DNA from: Paracoccus alkenifer
GTDB taxonomy: Bacteria; Pseudomonadota; Alphaproteobacteria; Rhodobacterales; Rhodobacteraceae
Direction: 5' to 3'
Length of the DNA: 64,000 nucleotides
NCBI RefSeq assembly: GCF_900108405.1
Contig: NZ_FNXG01000001.1
Coordinates: forward strand, 744,001 to 808,000
In this document: positions 6,768 to 14,898 of the stretch, piece after piece
Layout of the letters: every line of letters starts with the position of its first letter
Position numbering within the stretch: position 1 is the stretch's first letter
Notes under the pieces: model-generated
Told to the model about the DNA's origin: nothing
Database searches by the model: none
Seen by the model: only the letters and a program-made list of their open reading frames with translations
Translations under genes and position numbers: made by a program

Positions 6768-7375
6768 TGCGTGATTTCCCGTATTCCATGCGGCGCGCGA
6801 ACCCCGAAGGATTCCAGCAGCACCGCGGTTTCCGCCAGCGGCAGCCCGACCACCCCGGTGAACGACCCCTGCATCCACGGCGCGAATGCCGCGGCGCGCC
6901 CCTGGATGCCATAGCCGCCCGCCTTGCCGCGCCATTCGCCGCTGGCCACATAGGCCGCGATGTCGGCGCCCGACAGCGGGCGAAAGCGCAAGGTGGTCTC
7001 GACCAGCCGGTGACGCGCCTGCCCGCCCGACTGCACGGTGACCGCGGTCAGCACAAGGTGGCGCCGGCCCGACAGCAGGCGCAGAAAGGCGGCGGCCTGT
7101 GTCTCATCCTCGGGCTTGCCGAGGATGCGCCGGCCGGCGACCACCGTCGTATCGGCGGCCAGCACCACGCCCGGCTCGGCCGCCGCGATGCAGGCAGCCT
7201 TTTCGGCGGCCATCCGTGCGACATAAGCGCGCGGGGCTTCATCCTTGCGGGGATTTTCGTCGATATCGGCGGGAATTATCGCGTCGGGCCGAATGCCGAT
7301 CTGCGCCAGAAGCTCAAGCCGGCGCGGACTGGCCGACGCCAGCACCAATCGCAGCCCGTCATTCACCGGCGCCAT
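6764..7375 (-). CDS. maf: Maf-like nucleotide pyrophosphatase
   Basis: The 203-aa product contains LVLASASPRRLELLAQIG near the N-terminus, the Maf/YhdE signature, then AADTTVVAGRRILGKPEDE and the KAGGYGIQGRAAAF segment of the active-site pocket. Maf proteins hydrolyse non-canonical or selected nucleoside triphosphates, clearing modified pyrimidine nucleotides. ATG 7375 follows the infA stop as TGATG; GTG 7378 one codon upstream is an alternative. Its own stop overlaps the RNase start. The family has several substrate subtypes that cannot be separated here. Confidence 0.93.
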   Translation of the reverse strand: MAPVNDGLRLVLASASPRRLELLAQIGIRPDAIIPADIDENPRKDEAPRAYVARMAAEKAACIAAAEPGVVLAADTTVVAGRRILGKPEDETQAAAFLRLLSGRRHLVLTAVTVQSGGQARHRLVETTLRFRPLSGADIAAYVASGEWRGKAGGYGIQGRAAAFAPWMQGSFTGVVGLPLAETAVLLESFGVRAPHGIREITQ

Positions 7376-7593
7376 CACTTGAAGCGGTAATTGATCCGCC
7401 CCTTTGTCAGGTCATAGGTATTCATCTCGACCTGCACCCGGTCGCCGGCCAGCACGCGGATGCGGTTCTTGCGCATCTTTCCTGCCATATGGGCGACGAT
7501 CTCATGGCCGTTTTCGAGCTCGACCCGGAACGTCGCGTTGGGCAGCAGCTCCTTAACAACGCCTGGGAATTCGAGCATCTCTTCCTTGGCCAT
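7375..7593 (-). CDS. infA: translation initiation factor IF-1
   Basis: The 72-aa S1-fold protein starts [19 protein letters not shown] and ends [11 protein letters not shown], the standard bacterial IF-1 ends. IF-1 binds the 30S A site with IF-2 and IF-3. The frame extends upstream but ATG 7593 follows an AGGAGAG ribosome binding site, and the length matches the family. It heads the infA-maf-RNase-yacG operon; its promoter should lie between 7594 and the divergent OmpA-like gene. Confidence 0.97.
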   Translation of the reverse strand: MAKEEMLEFPGVVKELLPNATFRVELENGHEIVAHMAGKMRKNRIRVLAGDRVQVEMNTYDLTKGRINYRFK

Positions 7594-7831
7594 GTTCTCT
7601 CCTGTCAAAGTCCACCGGATGTGGACCGCTGCCATATGCCGCCAAGTGCCGCGGTTTTCAAGAGGGCACACCGATTCTCACGACAGGACACAAGCGGGTG
7701 GTGATGTCATACAATGGTGGAACGCATCGCCGGTTCGGTGGTTCACTTGTCACAGGCCCCCTGTCCGGGGGCATGGCGCGCGTGGCAGAATCAGCTGCGC
7801 CCCCTTGTTACAGGATTGTATCGGAGCCGGA

Positions 7832-9748
7832 ATGACTCGCAAATTTCTTCGCAACACCACCTCGGTGGCCTTGTGCATCGGCGTGGCGCTGCCGCAGTTG
7901 GCGGCGGCGCAGCCCGTGACCGACAGCATCGTTCTTGCCGCCGCGGATGAGGTGGCGCAGGCCGCGACCGCGGTGATCCTGCCGCCGGCCGACGAAGATG
8001 AGGAACAGGCCGAGCAGGCAGCCGAGGCTGACGCCGCCCCCGAGGCGGAAGCCGTGGCCGAGGCTGAGGTTGAGGCGGAGGCCGTGCCCGAAACTGACGC
8101 TGAACCGGAACCCGAGCCGGTGGCAGAACCGAAGCCCGAGCCAGAACCGGAACCCGTTGCAGAAGCCGCCCCCGAACCTGTCGCCGAGCCGGCAGCCGAG
8201 ACTCCGGTAGCCGAGACCGGCGCCGCAGAGACCGCAACCGACGCCGCGCCCGCGGCTGAAACGGCCAGCGACGCCACCCCCGAGGCGCAACCCGCCACCA
8301 CAGCCGACCCGGATGCCGATGCACTGGCCCGCGCGCTGGCCGAGCAGGAAGAAGCAGCCTCCAACGCAGCCGAAGCTGCCGACGCTACCGACGCTGCCGC
8401 AGCCGAGGCCGCGCCGCTGGTGCCTCTGCAAGAACCCGAGGCAGCCGAGCCCGAAACCCAGCCGGAAACGGATGCGCCCGACGCCGGCGCGCCCGCTGAT
8501 GCGGCAGCCGATCCGGCAGCTGACGAGACCGAGACCGACGAAACCGCTCTTCCCGATGCCGGCGAGCTTGAGGCTGCGCTGGCCGATGCGGTCGAGATCC
8601 CCGAGGCCGAGGCCCCGACGACCGACGCCGCCCGCGAGGCCGCCGCCGCCGACACCGCCCCCGAAGCCGCAGCACTGGCCGAAAGCGAGCCGGTGACGAC
8701 CACGCAAGCCGAGGCGGTGACCGAGGAAACCTCGCGCAGTGCCACCGAGGATTTCCTGACCGACCTGAAAGGCGCGCTGCGCGATGGCGGCGTCGCCACC
8801 ACTGCGGCGGAAACGGCGGCCGCATCTGACAGCACCGCGTCGGACAGCAAGGACCGCAGCAATCTGGAAAAGACCCTGCGACAGGCGGTGCTGCCGGCGC
8901 TGGCCGGGCTGGTCGTGGGGCAGATGCTGTCGAACAACCGCGAGGTTTCGCTGAATACCGGCGACCGGGTGGTGGTGACGCGTCCCGACGGCAGCCAGGA
9001 AATCATCAAGGATGACAACGCCTTGCTGCTGCGCCCCGGCTCGACCGTGCAGACGCAGGAATATGCCGACGGCTCGACCCGCACCATCGTCACCCGCGAC
9101 GACGGCAGCCAGGTGGTGACCATCCGCGACGCCAATCTGCGGGTGCTGCGCCGCTCTTTGATCCATGCCGACGGCCGCACGGTCGAGCTGCTGGACGATA
9201 CGGTCGCGGTGCAGCCGGTGAACGTGGCCACGCTGCCGCCGCCGGCGCGGCCGATCACGCTTGCCCCCGGCCAGCAGATGACCGAGGAGGCGCTGCGCGA
9301 GGCGCTGCGCCGCGAAACCCAGGTCAATCGCACGTTCACGCTGGGCCAGATCCGCAACATCCCCGAGGTGCGGGCGCTGGTCGCGCCGGTCGATATTCAG
9401 GCGATCACCTTTGACACCGGCTCGGCCGCGATCAAGTCGGATCAGGCGCAGGCGCTGGCGGCACTGGGTCGCGTGATTGCGGAATCGATCCGGCAGAACC
9501 CGCGCGAGATCTATCTGATCGAGGGCCACACCGACACGGTGGGCGCCGACGCGATGAACCTGGCGCTGTCGGATCGCCGCGCGGAATCGGTGGCGCTGGC
9601 GCTGAGCCAGTTCTTTGACGTGCCGCCGGAAAATCTGGTGGTGCAGGGCTACGGCGAGCAGTTCCTGAAGGTGCAGCGCGAGGGCGACATCCGCGAAAAC
9701 CGCCGCGCCTCGGTGCGCCGGATCACCGATCTGCTGGCGCGGAACTGA
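7832..9748 (+). CDS. OmpA-family protein with long Ala/Glu/Pro/Asp-rich spacer
   Basis: The 638-aa protein from ATG 7832 (GGAG 8 nt upstream) starts with a signal peptide ending near LPQLAAAQP. Roughly residues 45-320 are low complexity (EAEAVAEAEVEAEAV, EPEPVAEPKPEPEPEP, many AAE and DAA units) and highly acidic. A DDGSQVVTIRD-type beta-rich repeat region follows, then a C-terminal OmpA peptidoglycan-binding domain with ITFDTGSAAIKSDQ and IEGHTDTVGADAMN. It probably anchors to peptidoglycan while the acidic spacer extends through the periplasm. No beta-barrel is evident, so it is not a classical OmpA porin. A terminator follows. Confidence 0.85.
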   Translation: MTRKFLRNTTSVALCIGVALPQLAAAQPVTDSIVLAAADEVAQAATAVILPPADEDEEQAEQAAEADAAPEAEAVAEAEVEAEAVPETDAEPEPEPVAEPKPEPEPEPVAEAAPEPVAEPAAETPVAETGAAETATDAAPAAETASDATPEAQPATTADPDADALARALAEQEEAASNAAEAADATDAAAAEAAPLVPLQEPEAAEPETQPETDAPDAGAPADAAADPAADETETDETALPDAGELEAALADAVEIPEAEAPTTDAAREAAAADTAPEAAALAESEPVTTTQAEAVTEETSRSATEDFLTDLKGALRDGGVATTAAETAAASDSTASDSKDRSNLEKTLRQAVLPALAGLVVGQMLSNNREVSLNTGDRVVVTRPDGSQEIIKDDNALLLRPGSTVQTQEYADGSTRTIVTRDDGSQVVTIRDANLRVLRRSLIHADGRTVELLDDTVAVQPVNVATLPPPARPITLAPGQQMTEEALREALRRETQVNRTFTLGQIRNIPEVRALVAPVDIQAITFDTGSAAIKSDQAQALAALGRVIAESIRQNPREIYLIEGHTDTVGADAMNLALSDRRAESVALALSQFFDVPPENLVVQGYGEQFLKVQREGDIRENRRASVRRITDLLARN

Positions 9749-9763
9749 GTATCCTTGGGGAAA

Positions 9764-9811
9764 GCGGGGGCTCTGCCCCCGCGCCCCCGGGGTATTTCCA
9801 CCAGAAAGAAG
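9764..9811 (+). repeat. intergenic repeat, copy 1
   Basis: A GC-rich hairpin (GCGGGGGC-TCT-GCCCCCGC) is followed by CCCCCGGGGTATTT and a CAGAAAGAAG tail. It belongs to the dispersed family seen again near 12011, 16341, 31667, 31737, 41087, 52391 and 62531. It sits between convergent genes, just before a separate terminator. Confidence 0.75.
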
Positions 9812-9819
9812 CAGCAAGC

Positions 9820-9850
9820 GGGCCGGGGTTTTCCGGCCCCCTTTGTTTTT
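9820..9850 (+). terminator. terminator of the OmpA-family gene
   Basis: GGGCCGG at 9820-9826 pairs with CCGGCCC at 9833-9839 around GGTTTT, followed by a T-rich run to 9850. It lies between the convergent OmpA-like and membrane-protein genes. Confidence 0.8.
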
Positions 9851-9854
9851 GCCA

Positions 9855-10361
9855 TCAGGGGCGGCGTTCCCAGACGGTCTGGAAAGCGTGGTCTGCGGCC
9901 AGCGCCGCGGCGGCGCGGCCAAGGTCAAAGCCGGGCAGCGCGGCGAAGGCATCGGCGAGGCTGGCGGCGCCCGCGGCCTGCGCGGGGATCAGCACTGCCT
10001 CGCCCGTGCGGCTGCGCAGCCGCCAATGCGCCTGCCCGCCGAGCCGCAGCAGGCGGATCTGGTCGAGGTCGCGCAGGGCGATTTCACCGCCCAGGGCGCG
10101 GGCGCCGAAATAGCGGATCGCGCCCTCTTCGATCTCGACCAGCCCCGGGGCGGCGATCCTGGTCGTGAATTGGCGTCTGCGCCATGCGCCCAAAGCCCAG
10201 AGCGCCGCGGCCAGCATCACCGCCACGCCCAGCGGACGAAACAGGAACCCGCCCAGCGAGAACAGCCAGCCGCCCGCGGCGAGGGTCAGCACCGCCGCCG
10301 CGAATTCGCGCCATGGCAGCAGTCTGGCGGCGAGTTCGGGGCGGATGAAGGGGCGGGTCAC
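9855..10361 (-). CDS. conserved membrane protein of unknown function
   Basis: The 168-aa protein starts with GTG at 10361, overlapping the acetyltransferase stop as GTGA. Residues 20-60 hold two close hydrophobic segments (AAVLTLAAGGWLFSLGGF and VAVMLAAALWALGAW) separated by a short turn. A cytoplasmic domain of about 100 residues follows, with a beta-strand pattern (GLVEIEEGAIRYFGAR) reminiscent of PH-like bacterial domains. The dapE-acetyltransferase-membrane protein order looks like one transcription unit, but no function in lysine synthesis is implied. I recognise no characterised family. Confidence 0.75.
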   Translation of the reverse strand: MTRPFIRPELAARLLPWREFAAAVLTLAAGGWLFSLGGFLFRPLGVAVMLAAALWALGAWRRRQFTTRIAAPGLVEIEEGAIRYFGARALGGEIALRDLDQIRLLRLGGQAHWRLRSRTGEAVLIPAQAAGAASLADAFAALPGFDLGRAAAALAADHAFQTVWERRP

Positions 10362-10771
10362 AGGGTGCGGCTCATGTCGCGGTGGGGGATGCCGGCGTCG
10401 TCGTAGACCGGGCCATAGGCGGTGAAGCCCAGTTTTTCATAGAACCCCAGCGCGTGGGTCTGGGCGCCCAGCCGGGCGGTAGAGACGCCGCGGGCGCGCA
10501 GTTCACCCAGCGCGGCGCGCATCAGGGCGGCGCCCGCGCCGGTGCCGCGGCAGTCGGGCAGGATCGCGACGCGGGCAATCTTGCCGTCGGGTCCGTCAAT
10601 CAGCAGCCGGGCGGTGCCGATGTGGCGGCCGTCCAGCGTCGCCAGCAGATGCACGGCGGTGGCGTCGGCGGCGTCGCAGTCCAGCGACTCGGGCACGGAT
10701 TGTTCCTCGACGAACACCTTGCGGCGGATTGCGAGACAGGCGGCCAGGTCGTCGGTGACGGTGATCCTCAT
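10358..10771 (-). CDS. GNAT family N-acetyltransferase (ElaA-like)
   Basis: The 137-aa protein has the GNAT core: [15 protein letters not shown] near the start (typical of ElaA-like acetyltransferases), a [14 protein letters not shown] acetyl-CoA binding loop at about 67-80, and [22 protein letters not shown] near the end. The substrate is unknown. ATG 10771 overlaps the dapE stop by ATGA and its stop overlaps the following GTG start, so three genes are coupled. The longer open frame upstream is an antisense-like reading of dapE. Confidence 0.88.
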   Translation of the reverse strand: MRITVTDDLAACLAIRRKVFVEEQSVPESLDCDAADATAVHLLATLDGRHIGTARLLIDGPDGKIARVAILPDCRGTGAGAALMRAALGELRARGVSTARLGAQTHALGFYEKLGFTAYGPVYDDAGIPHRDMSRTL

Positions 10772-11907
10772 GCGAAATACCGGGCCAGGATGGTCTGGTA
10801 GATCGCCTTGAGCTGGTGGATCTGCGCCACCGGCACCCGTTCGTCCACCTGATGCATGAAGGCGCCGACCAGCCCGAATTCCAGCACCGGGCAGTGGTCC
10901 TTGACGAAGCGCGCGTCCGACGTGCCGCCCGAGGTCGACAGCACCGGGGTGCGCCCGGTCTGTTCCGCCACCACGCCGGCGACCAGATCGACGAAGGGGC
11001 CGGGCTGGGTCAGGAACGATTCGCCGCTGATGTCGATGTCGAGATCGAACCGCACGCCATTGTCCGCCTGCACCGCCGCCGCACGTTCGCGCAGCATGGC
11101 GGACAGGCTTTCGCCCGTGTGCAGGTCGTTGAAGCGGATGTTCAGCGTCGCGCTGGCCCGCGCAGGGATCACATTCGTGGCCGGATTGCCGCAGTCGATG
11201 GTGGTCACTTGCAGCCCCGAGGGGTCGAAATGCGCGGTCCCCCGATCCAGCGGCTGCGACGCCAGCCCGTCCAGCAGCCGGATCAGCACATGCAGCGGGT
11301 TCAGCGCCCGGTGCGGATAGGCGACATGGCCCTGTTTGCCGTGGGCGGTGATCCGCGCGGTCAGACTGCCGCGGCGGCCGATCTTGATCATCTCGCCCAT
11401 GTGTTCGGGGTTCGAGGGCTCGCCGACGATGCAGACCTGCATCCGCTCGCCCTGCTCGCGCATCCAGTCGAGAATGGCGGTTGTGCCGTCGCGGGCCGGG
11501 CCTTCTTCGTCGCCGGTGATGGTCAGGATCACCGCGCCGTCGGGTGGGGTTTCGGTCACGAAGTCGATGGCGGCGGCGACAAAGGCCGCGACGCCGGATT
11601 TCATGTCGGTGGCGCCGCGGCCCCACAGCACCCCGTCCAGCAGCGCGCCGGAAAACGGCGGATGGGTCCAGACGTCAGGATCGCCGGGCGGGACCACGTC
11701 CACGTGGCCGTTGAAGCCGAAGCTGCGGGCCGCACCCCTGGCCCCCCAGCGTGCGAACAGGTTGGGGGTGCCGTTGCGGTCCACGCGGGTGCAGGTAAAG
11801 CCCGCCGGTTCCAGCAGCGCGGCCAGCAGGTCCAGCGTGCCGGCATCGTCGGGGGTCACCGATGGGCAGCGGATCAGGCGGGCGGTCAGTTCGGCAGGGT
11901 CGGTCAT
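10768..11907 (-). CDS. dapE: succinyl-diaminopimelate desuccinylase
   Basis: The 379-aa M20 peptidase-like enzyme releases succinate from N-succinyl-LL-diaminopimelate in lysine and peptidoglycan precursor synthesis. It shows [12 protein letters not shown] (first metal ligand), [27 protein letters not shown] (catalytic and metal Glu), [10 protein letters not shown] and [11 protein letters not shown], all standard for DapE. ATG 11907 gives the family length; the far longer open frame reaching 13926 is only an absence of stops opposite mcd. It heads the unit with the acetyltransferase and the membrane protein. Confidence 0.96.
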   Translation of the reverse strand: MTDPAELTARLIRCPSVTPDDAGTLDLLAALLEPAGFTCTRVDRNGTPNLFARWGARGAARSFGFNGHVDVVPPGDPDVWTHPPFSGALLDGVLWGRGATDMKSGVAAFVAAAIDFVTETPPDGAVILTITGDEEGPARDGTTAILDWMREQGERMQVCIVGEPSNPEHMGEMIKIGRRGSLTARITAHGKQGHVAYPHRALNPLHVLIRLLDGLASQPLDRGTAHFDPSGLQVTTIDCGNPATNVIPARASATLNIRFNDLHTGESLSAMLRERAAAVQADNGVRFDLDIDISGESFLTQPGPFVDLVAGVVAEQTGRTPVLSTSGGTSDARFVKDHCPVLEFGLVGAFMHQVDERVPVAQIHQLKAIYQTILARYFA

Positions 11908-12010
11908 CGCAGTCTCGAATCCATCGGCGGCAGGGGCGGGCAGAGGCGTGGACTGTGCCAGAACGGGTGGGCGCTGCAAGCCGAAGCGCGGGGGTGGTGG
12001 CGCGGTCAGA

Positions 12011-12060
12011 GCAGGGGCCAGCCCCCGCACCCCCGGGATATTTGAGGCAAGATGAAAGAG
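12011..12060 (+). repeat. intergenic repeat, copy 2
   Basis: GCAGGGGCCAGCCCCCGC followed by ACCCCCGGGATATTTGAGG and an AAGATGAAAGAG tail. It is the same dispersed family as at 9764, placed between divergent dapE and mcd and upstream of the mcd operator-like palindromes. Confidence 0.75.
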
Positions 12061-12081
12061 CCAAAGGCGGGTGCGCAATGA

Positions 12082-12132
12082 AACTGCGTTGCAGCATGTG
12101 ACTGCGCAGCATAGTTGCGCTGCAACTGCGAA
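12082..12132. promoter_or_regulatory. candidate operator cluster upstream of mcd
   Basis: GTTGCAGC at 12088-12095 is the inverted complement of GCTGCAAC at 12119-12126, with a perfect palindrome CTGCGCAG at 12102-12109 between them. ACTGCG also occurs three times. The cluster ends about 45 bp before the mcd start. Ethylmalonyl-CoA pathway genes in Paracoccus are known to respond to a RamB/ScfR-type regulator with a TGC-centred palindromic site, so this is a plausible target. Regulator identity is inference. Confidence 0.4.
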
Positions 12133-12177
12133 AGGTTTAAGCCCCGGGGCAATGCCTCGATCCTCGGGAATCCCATC

Positions 12178-13809
12178 ATGCCTGACACTCGCGACCCTGC
12201 CCTGACCGCCAAAGCCGCAGCCGCCATCCTGCCCGAGCTTGACGCGCTGCTTGCTCGCGCGACCGAGGCGCTGCGGGCACGGGTCGGCGGCGGCAAGATC
12301 GATTCGGCCGCGTTGGAGGATGACCAGCACGCGGCCCACGCGCTGTCCTGGCTGGCGACCTATGTCGAATCGCTGCGGCAGCTGTCGGCATGGGCGGACC
12401 GGCTGGGCGCTGGCTTTGGCGAGGTCGAGGCGCTGATCCTGCAAATCGGTTTCGGCGAATATCTGACCCAGATCGCCGGCGGCATCCCGATGAGCCAGAC
12501 CGAGTTCGCCCGGCTGTCGGATCTGGGGGTGGACTGGCAGCCCTCGGACGCGGCGCGCACGGCGATGGGCGGCAACACCCCGGCGGCTCGCCGCCGGCTG
12601 GCCGCGCTGATGCAGGACAACCACGGCCGCGCCACGCTTGGCGCCACCGGGCTGGACGAGGATCTGGAAATGATCCGCGACCAGTTCCGCCGCTATGCCG
12701 ACGAGCGGGTGATCCCCGAGGCCCATGGCTGGCACCTGCGCGACGAACTGATTCCCATGGAAATCATTTCCGAACTGGCCGAGCTGGGCGTGTTCGGCCT
12801 GACCATCCCCGAGGAATTCGGGGGGCTGGGGCTGTCGAAAGCCTCGATGGTGGTGGTCAGCGAGGAGCTGTCGCGCGGCTATATCGGTGTCGGTTCCCTT
12901 GGCACCCGCAGCGAGATCGCGGCCGAGTTGATCCTTGTCGGCGGCACCCCGGAACAAAAGGCGCAGTGGCTGCCCAGGATCGCCAGCGGCGAGATCCTGC
13001 CCACCGCGGTGTTCACCGAACCCAACACCGGGTCCGACCTTGGCAGCCTGCGCACCCGCGCCCTGCGCACCGGCGAGGGCTGGGAAATCACCGGCAACAA
13101 GACCTGGATCACCCATGCCGCGCGCACCCATGTGATGACGCTGCTGGCCCGCACCGACCCCGACACCACCGATTGGCGCGGGCTGTCGATGTTTCTGGCC
13201 GAAAAGACCCCGGGCACCGACGAGGACCCCTTTCCCACCCCGGGCATGACCGGCGGCGAGATCGAGGTTCTGGGCTATCGCGGGATGAAGGAATACGAGC
13301 TTGGCTTTGACGGGTTCAAGGTCCGGGCCGACAACCTGCTGGGCGGCCAGCCCGGGCAGGGCTTCAAGCAGCTGATGCAGACCTTTGAATCCGCGCGCAT
13401 CCAGACCGCGGCGCGCGCGATCGGCGTGGCGCAGGCCGCGCTGGAGCTGGGGCTGCAATACGCGCTGGACCGCAAGCAGTTCGGCAAGCCGCTGATCGCC
13501 TTTCCCCGCGTGGCCGACAAGCTGGCCTTGACCGCCGTGGAAATCATGATCGCGCGGCAGCTGACCTATCATTCGGCCTGGCAAAAGGACCACGACAAGC
13601 GCTGCGATCTTGAGGCCGGGATGGCCAAGCTGCTGGGCGCGCGGGTGGCGTGGGCCGCGGCCGACAATGCGTTGCAGATCCACGGCGGCAACGGTTTCGC
13701 GCTGGAATACGCGATCAGCCGGGTGCTGTGCGACGCCCGCATCCTCAATATTTTCGAGGGCGCGGCGGAAATCCAGGCGCAGGTGATCGCGCGGCGGCTG
13801 TTGGGCTAG
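12178..13809 (+). CDS. mcd: (2S)-methylsuccinyl-CoA dehydrogenase (acyl-CoA dehydrogenase family)
   Basis: The 543-aa flavoprotein is longer than ordinary acyl-CoA dehydrogenases (about 380-400 aa) because of a helical N-terminal extension containing [19 protein letters not shown] and [17 protein letters not shown], which I associate with Mcd. The core has [32 protein letters not shown], the [16 protein letters not shown] helix and the end [11 protein letters not shown]...IFEGAAEIQ with the catalytic-base region. Mcd oxidises methylsuccinyl-CoA to mesaconyl-CoA in the ethylmalonyl-CoA pathway for acetate assimilation. It is transcribed alone. Another branched-chain or aryl acyl-CoA dehydrogenase is the main alternative. 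Confidence 0.78.
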   Translation: MPDTRDPALTAKAAAAILPELDALLARATEALRARVGGGKIDSAALEDDQHAAHALSWLATYVESLRQLSAWADRLGAGFGEVEALILQIGFGEYLTQIAGGIPMSQTEFARLSDLGVDWQPSDAARTAMGGNTPAARRRLAALMQDNHGRATLGATGLDEDLEMIRDQFRRYADERVIPEAHGWHLRDELIPMEIISELAELGVFGLTIPEEFGGLGLSKASMVVVSEELSRGYIGVGSLGTRSEIAAELILVGGTPEQKAQWLPRIASGEILPTAVFTEPNTGSDLGSLRTRALRTGEGWEITGNKTWITHAARTHVMTLLARTDPDTTDWRGLSMFLAEKTPGTDEDPFPTPGMTGGEIEVLGYRGMKEYELGFDGFKVRADNLLGGQPGQGFKQLMQTFESARIQTAARAIGVAQAALELGLQYALDRKQFGKPLIAFPRVADKLALTAVEIMIARQLTYHSAWQKDHDKRCDLEAGMAKLLGARVAWAAADNALQIHGGNGFALEYAISRVLCDARILNIFEGAAEIQAQVIARRLLG

Positions 13810-13949
13810 GCCCCCCGCAGGCGTTGCGCGAAAGGCACGGGCGGGGCGCCGCCGCCCGCGCTCACACGTCGGTGCATGGACTTTGGCAGGTTCCGGTGGC
13901 ACTTGCCCCACAATAACCTCAACCACATTATTCAGGGAGGCATCCCTTC

Positions 13950-14375
13950 ATGACGTCCGCTATCCGCGTTGCCGCCGCTGCTGCCGCCCTTGCCGGTCTG
14001 GCCGCCTGCGCGCCCACCCAGCCGGGGCTGCCCCACGACGGCACCGGCTTTGAGGGCGGCGTGCCCTTTGGCACCTATACGATCGTCGGCTTCGGGCAAG
14101 AGGCCGTGCCGACCCGCGACGGGCATGTGCGCCTGACGCCGGGCCAGATCACCGGCCAGGGTCCGTGCAACAGCTTTACCGCGACCAACACGGCCACGCT
14201 GCCGCAGATCCACGTCTCGCAGATGCACTGGACCGACAATCCCTGCGGCCACAAGGGGTTCGAGGCCCGTTTCTTCGAGGCGCTGACCCAGGCGTCCGCC
14301 GCGGAATGGAGCGGCGGCGTGCTGAAGATCCAGAGCCCGCTTGGCTGGATGACGCTTGAGCGTTCGGGGAACTGA
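13950..14375 (+). CDS. META-domain lipoprotein (HslJ-like)
   Basis: The 141-aa protein has a short signal sequence ending in a lipobox (GLAAC, Cys near residue 20) and a single META-like domain with ITGQGPCNSFTATN and a conserved Cys pair (GPCN and DNPCGHKGFE). META/HslJ proteins sit in the periplasm or outer membrane and are linked to stress tolerance without a known reaction. AGGGAGG precedes ATG 13950. It is a single-gene unit convergent with the PACE transporter. Confidence 0.8.
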   Translation: MTSAIRVAAAAAALAGLAACAPTQPGLPHDGTGFEGGVPFGTYTIVGFGQEAVPTRDGHVRLTPGQITGQGPCNSFTATNTATLPQIHVSQMHWTDNPCGHKGFEARFFEALTQASAAEWSGGVLKIQSPLGWMTLERSGN

Positions 14376-14393
14376 CCCCCCTTTGCGCGATCC

Positions 14394-14837
14394 TCAGCGG
14401 GCCGTCCTGACGGCCCGCGCCCGCGCCTCGGGCGGCGGAAAGACGCGGTCATAGGCCCAGTTATAGGCGTAGCCGTAGATCACATAGAACACCGCAATCG
14501 CGGCATCGAACAGGAACGCTTCCCACAGGGTGAGCCCCAGCACCCAGGCGACAAAGGGCAGCAGGATCACCAGCAGCCCCGCCTCGAACAGCAGGGCATG
14601 CAGGGCGCGGATGCGGTGGGTCTTGATGATGCTGCCGCGCCACCGCAGCATCGCGCGGTCGAACATCAGGTTGTAGACAAAATTCCAGCCGGTCGCGATC
14701 AGCGAGGCGACCACCCCGACCACCCCCAGGCTGGATGCGTCAAATCCGGTCAGGATGGTGCCACCGCCGATCAGAAAGATCAGCCCGATCAGTTCGAACA
14801 GGATGGCGTGGCGGATACGGTCAAGCGTGTTGCGCAT
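14394..14837 (-). CDS. PACE family efflux transporter
   Basis: The 147-aa membrane protein consists of two tandem bacterial transmembrane pair (BTP) domains, the structure of PACE/AceI exporters. Markers are RIRHAILFELIGL near the start with an intramembrane Glu, ATGWNFVYNLMFDRA, then in the second half LHALLFEAGLLVIL and YGYAYNWAYDRVFPPP. PACE proteins export biocides such as chlorhexidine and short diamines by proton antiport. It is transcribed alone, convergent with the lipoprotein gene. The physiological substrate here is unknown. Confidence 0.93.
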   Translation of the reverse strand: MRNTLDRIRHAILFELIGLIFLIGGGTILTGFDASSLGVVGVVASLIATGWNFVYNLMFDRAMLRWRGSIIKTHRIRALHALLFEAGLLVILLPFVAWVLGLTLWEAFLFDAAIAVFYVIYGYAYNWAYDRVFPPPEARARAVRTAR

Positions 14838-14898
14838 CGGGGACTCCGGTCTTGCGGGCCGTCCCGACTGCTTTCCCGGTTGGGGCGAAGGTCGTCCT

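Noticed and set aside
7808..9952. 714-codon minus-strand frame opposite the OmpA-like gene
   Set aside because: Gly/Arg/Phe-rich repeats are the reverse reading of the Ala/Glu/Pro spacer; the plus strand has a signal peptide and OmpA domain.
10768..13926. Very long minus-strand open frame (1052 codons) beyond dapE
   Set aside because: Only its left third is dapE; the rest is antisense to mcd, has antisense-type composition (His/Gln/Arg-rich) and no start or family match.
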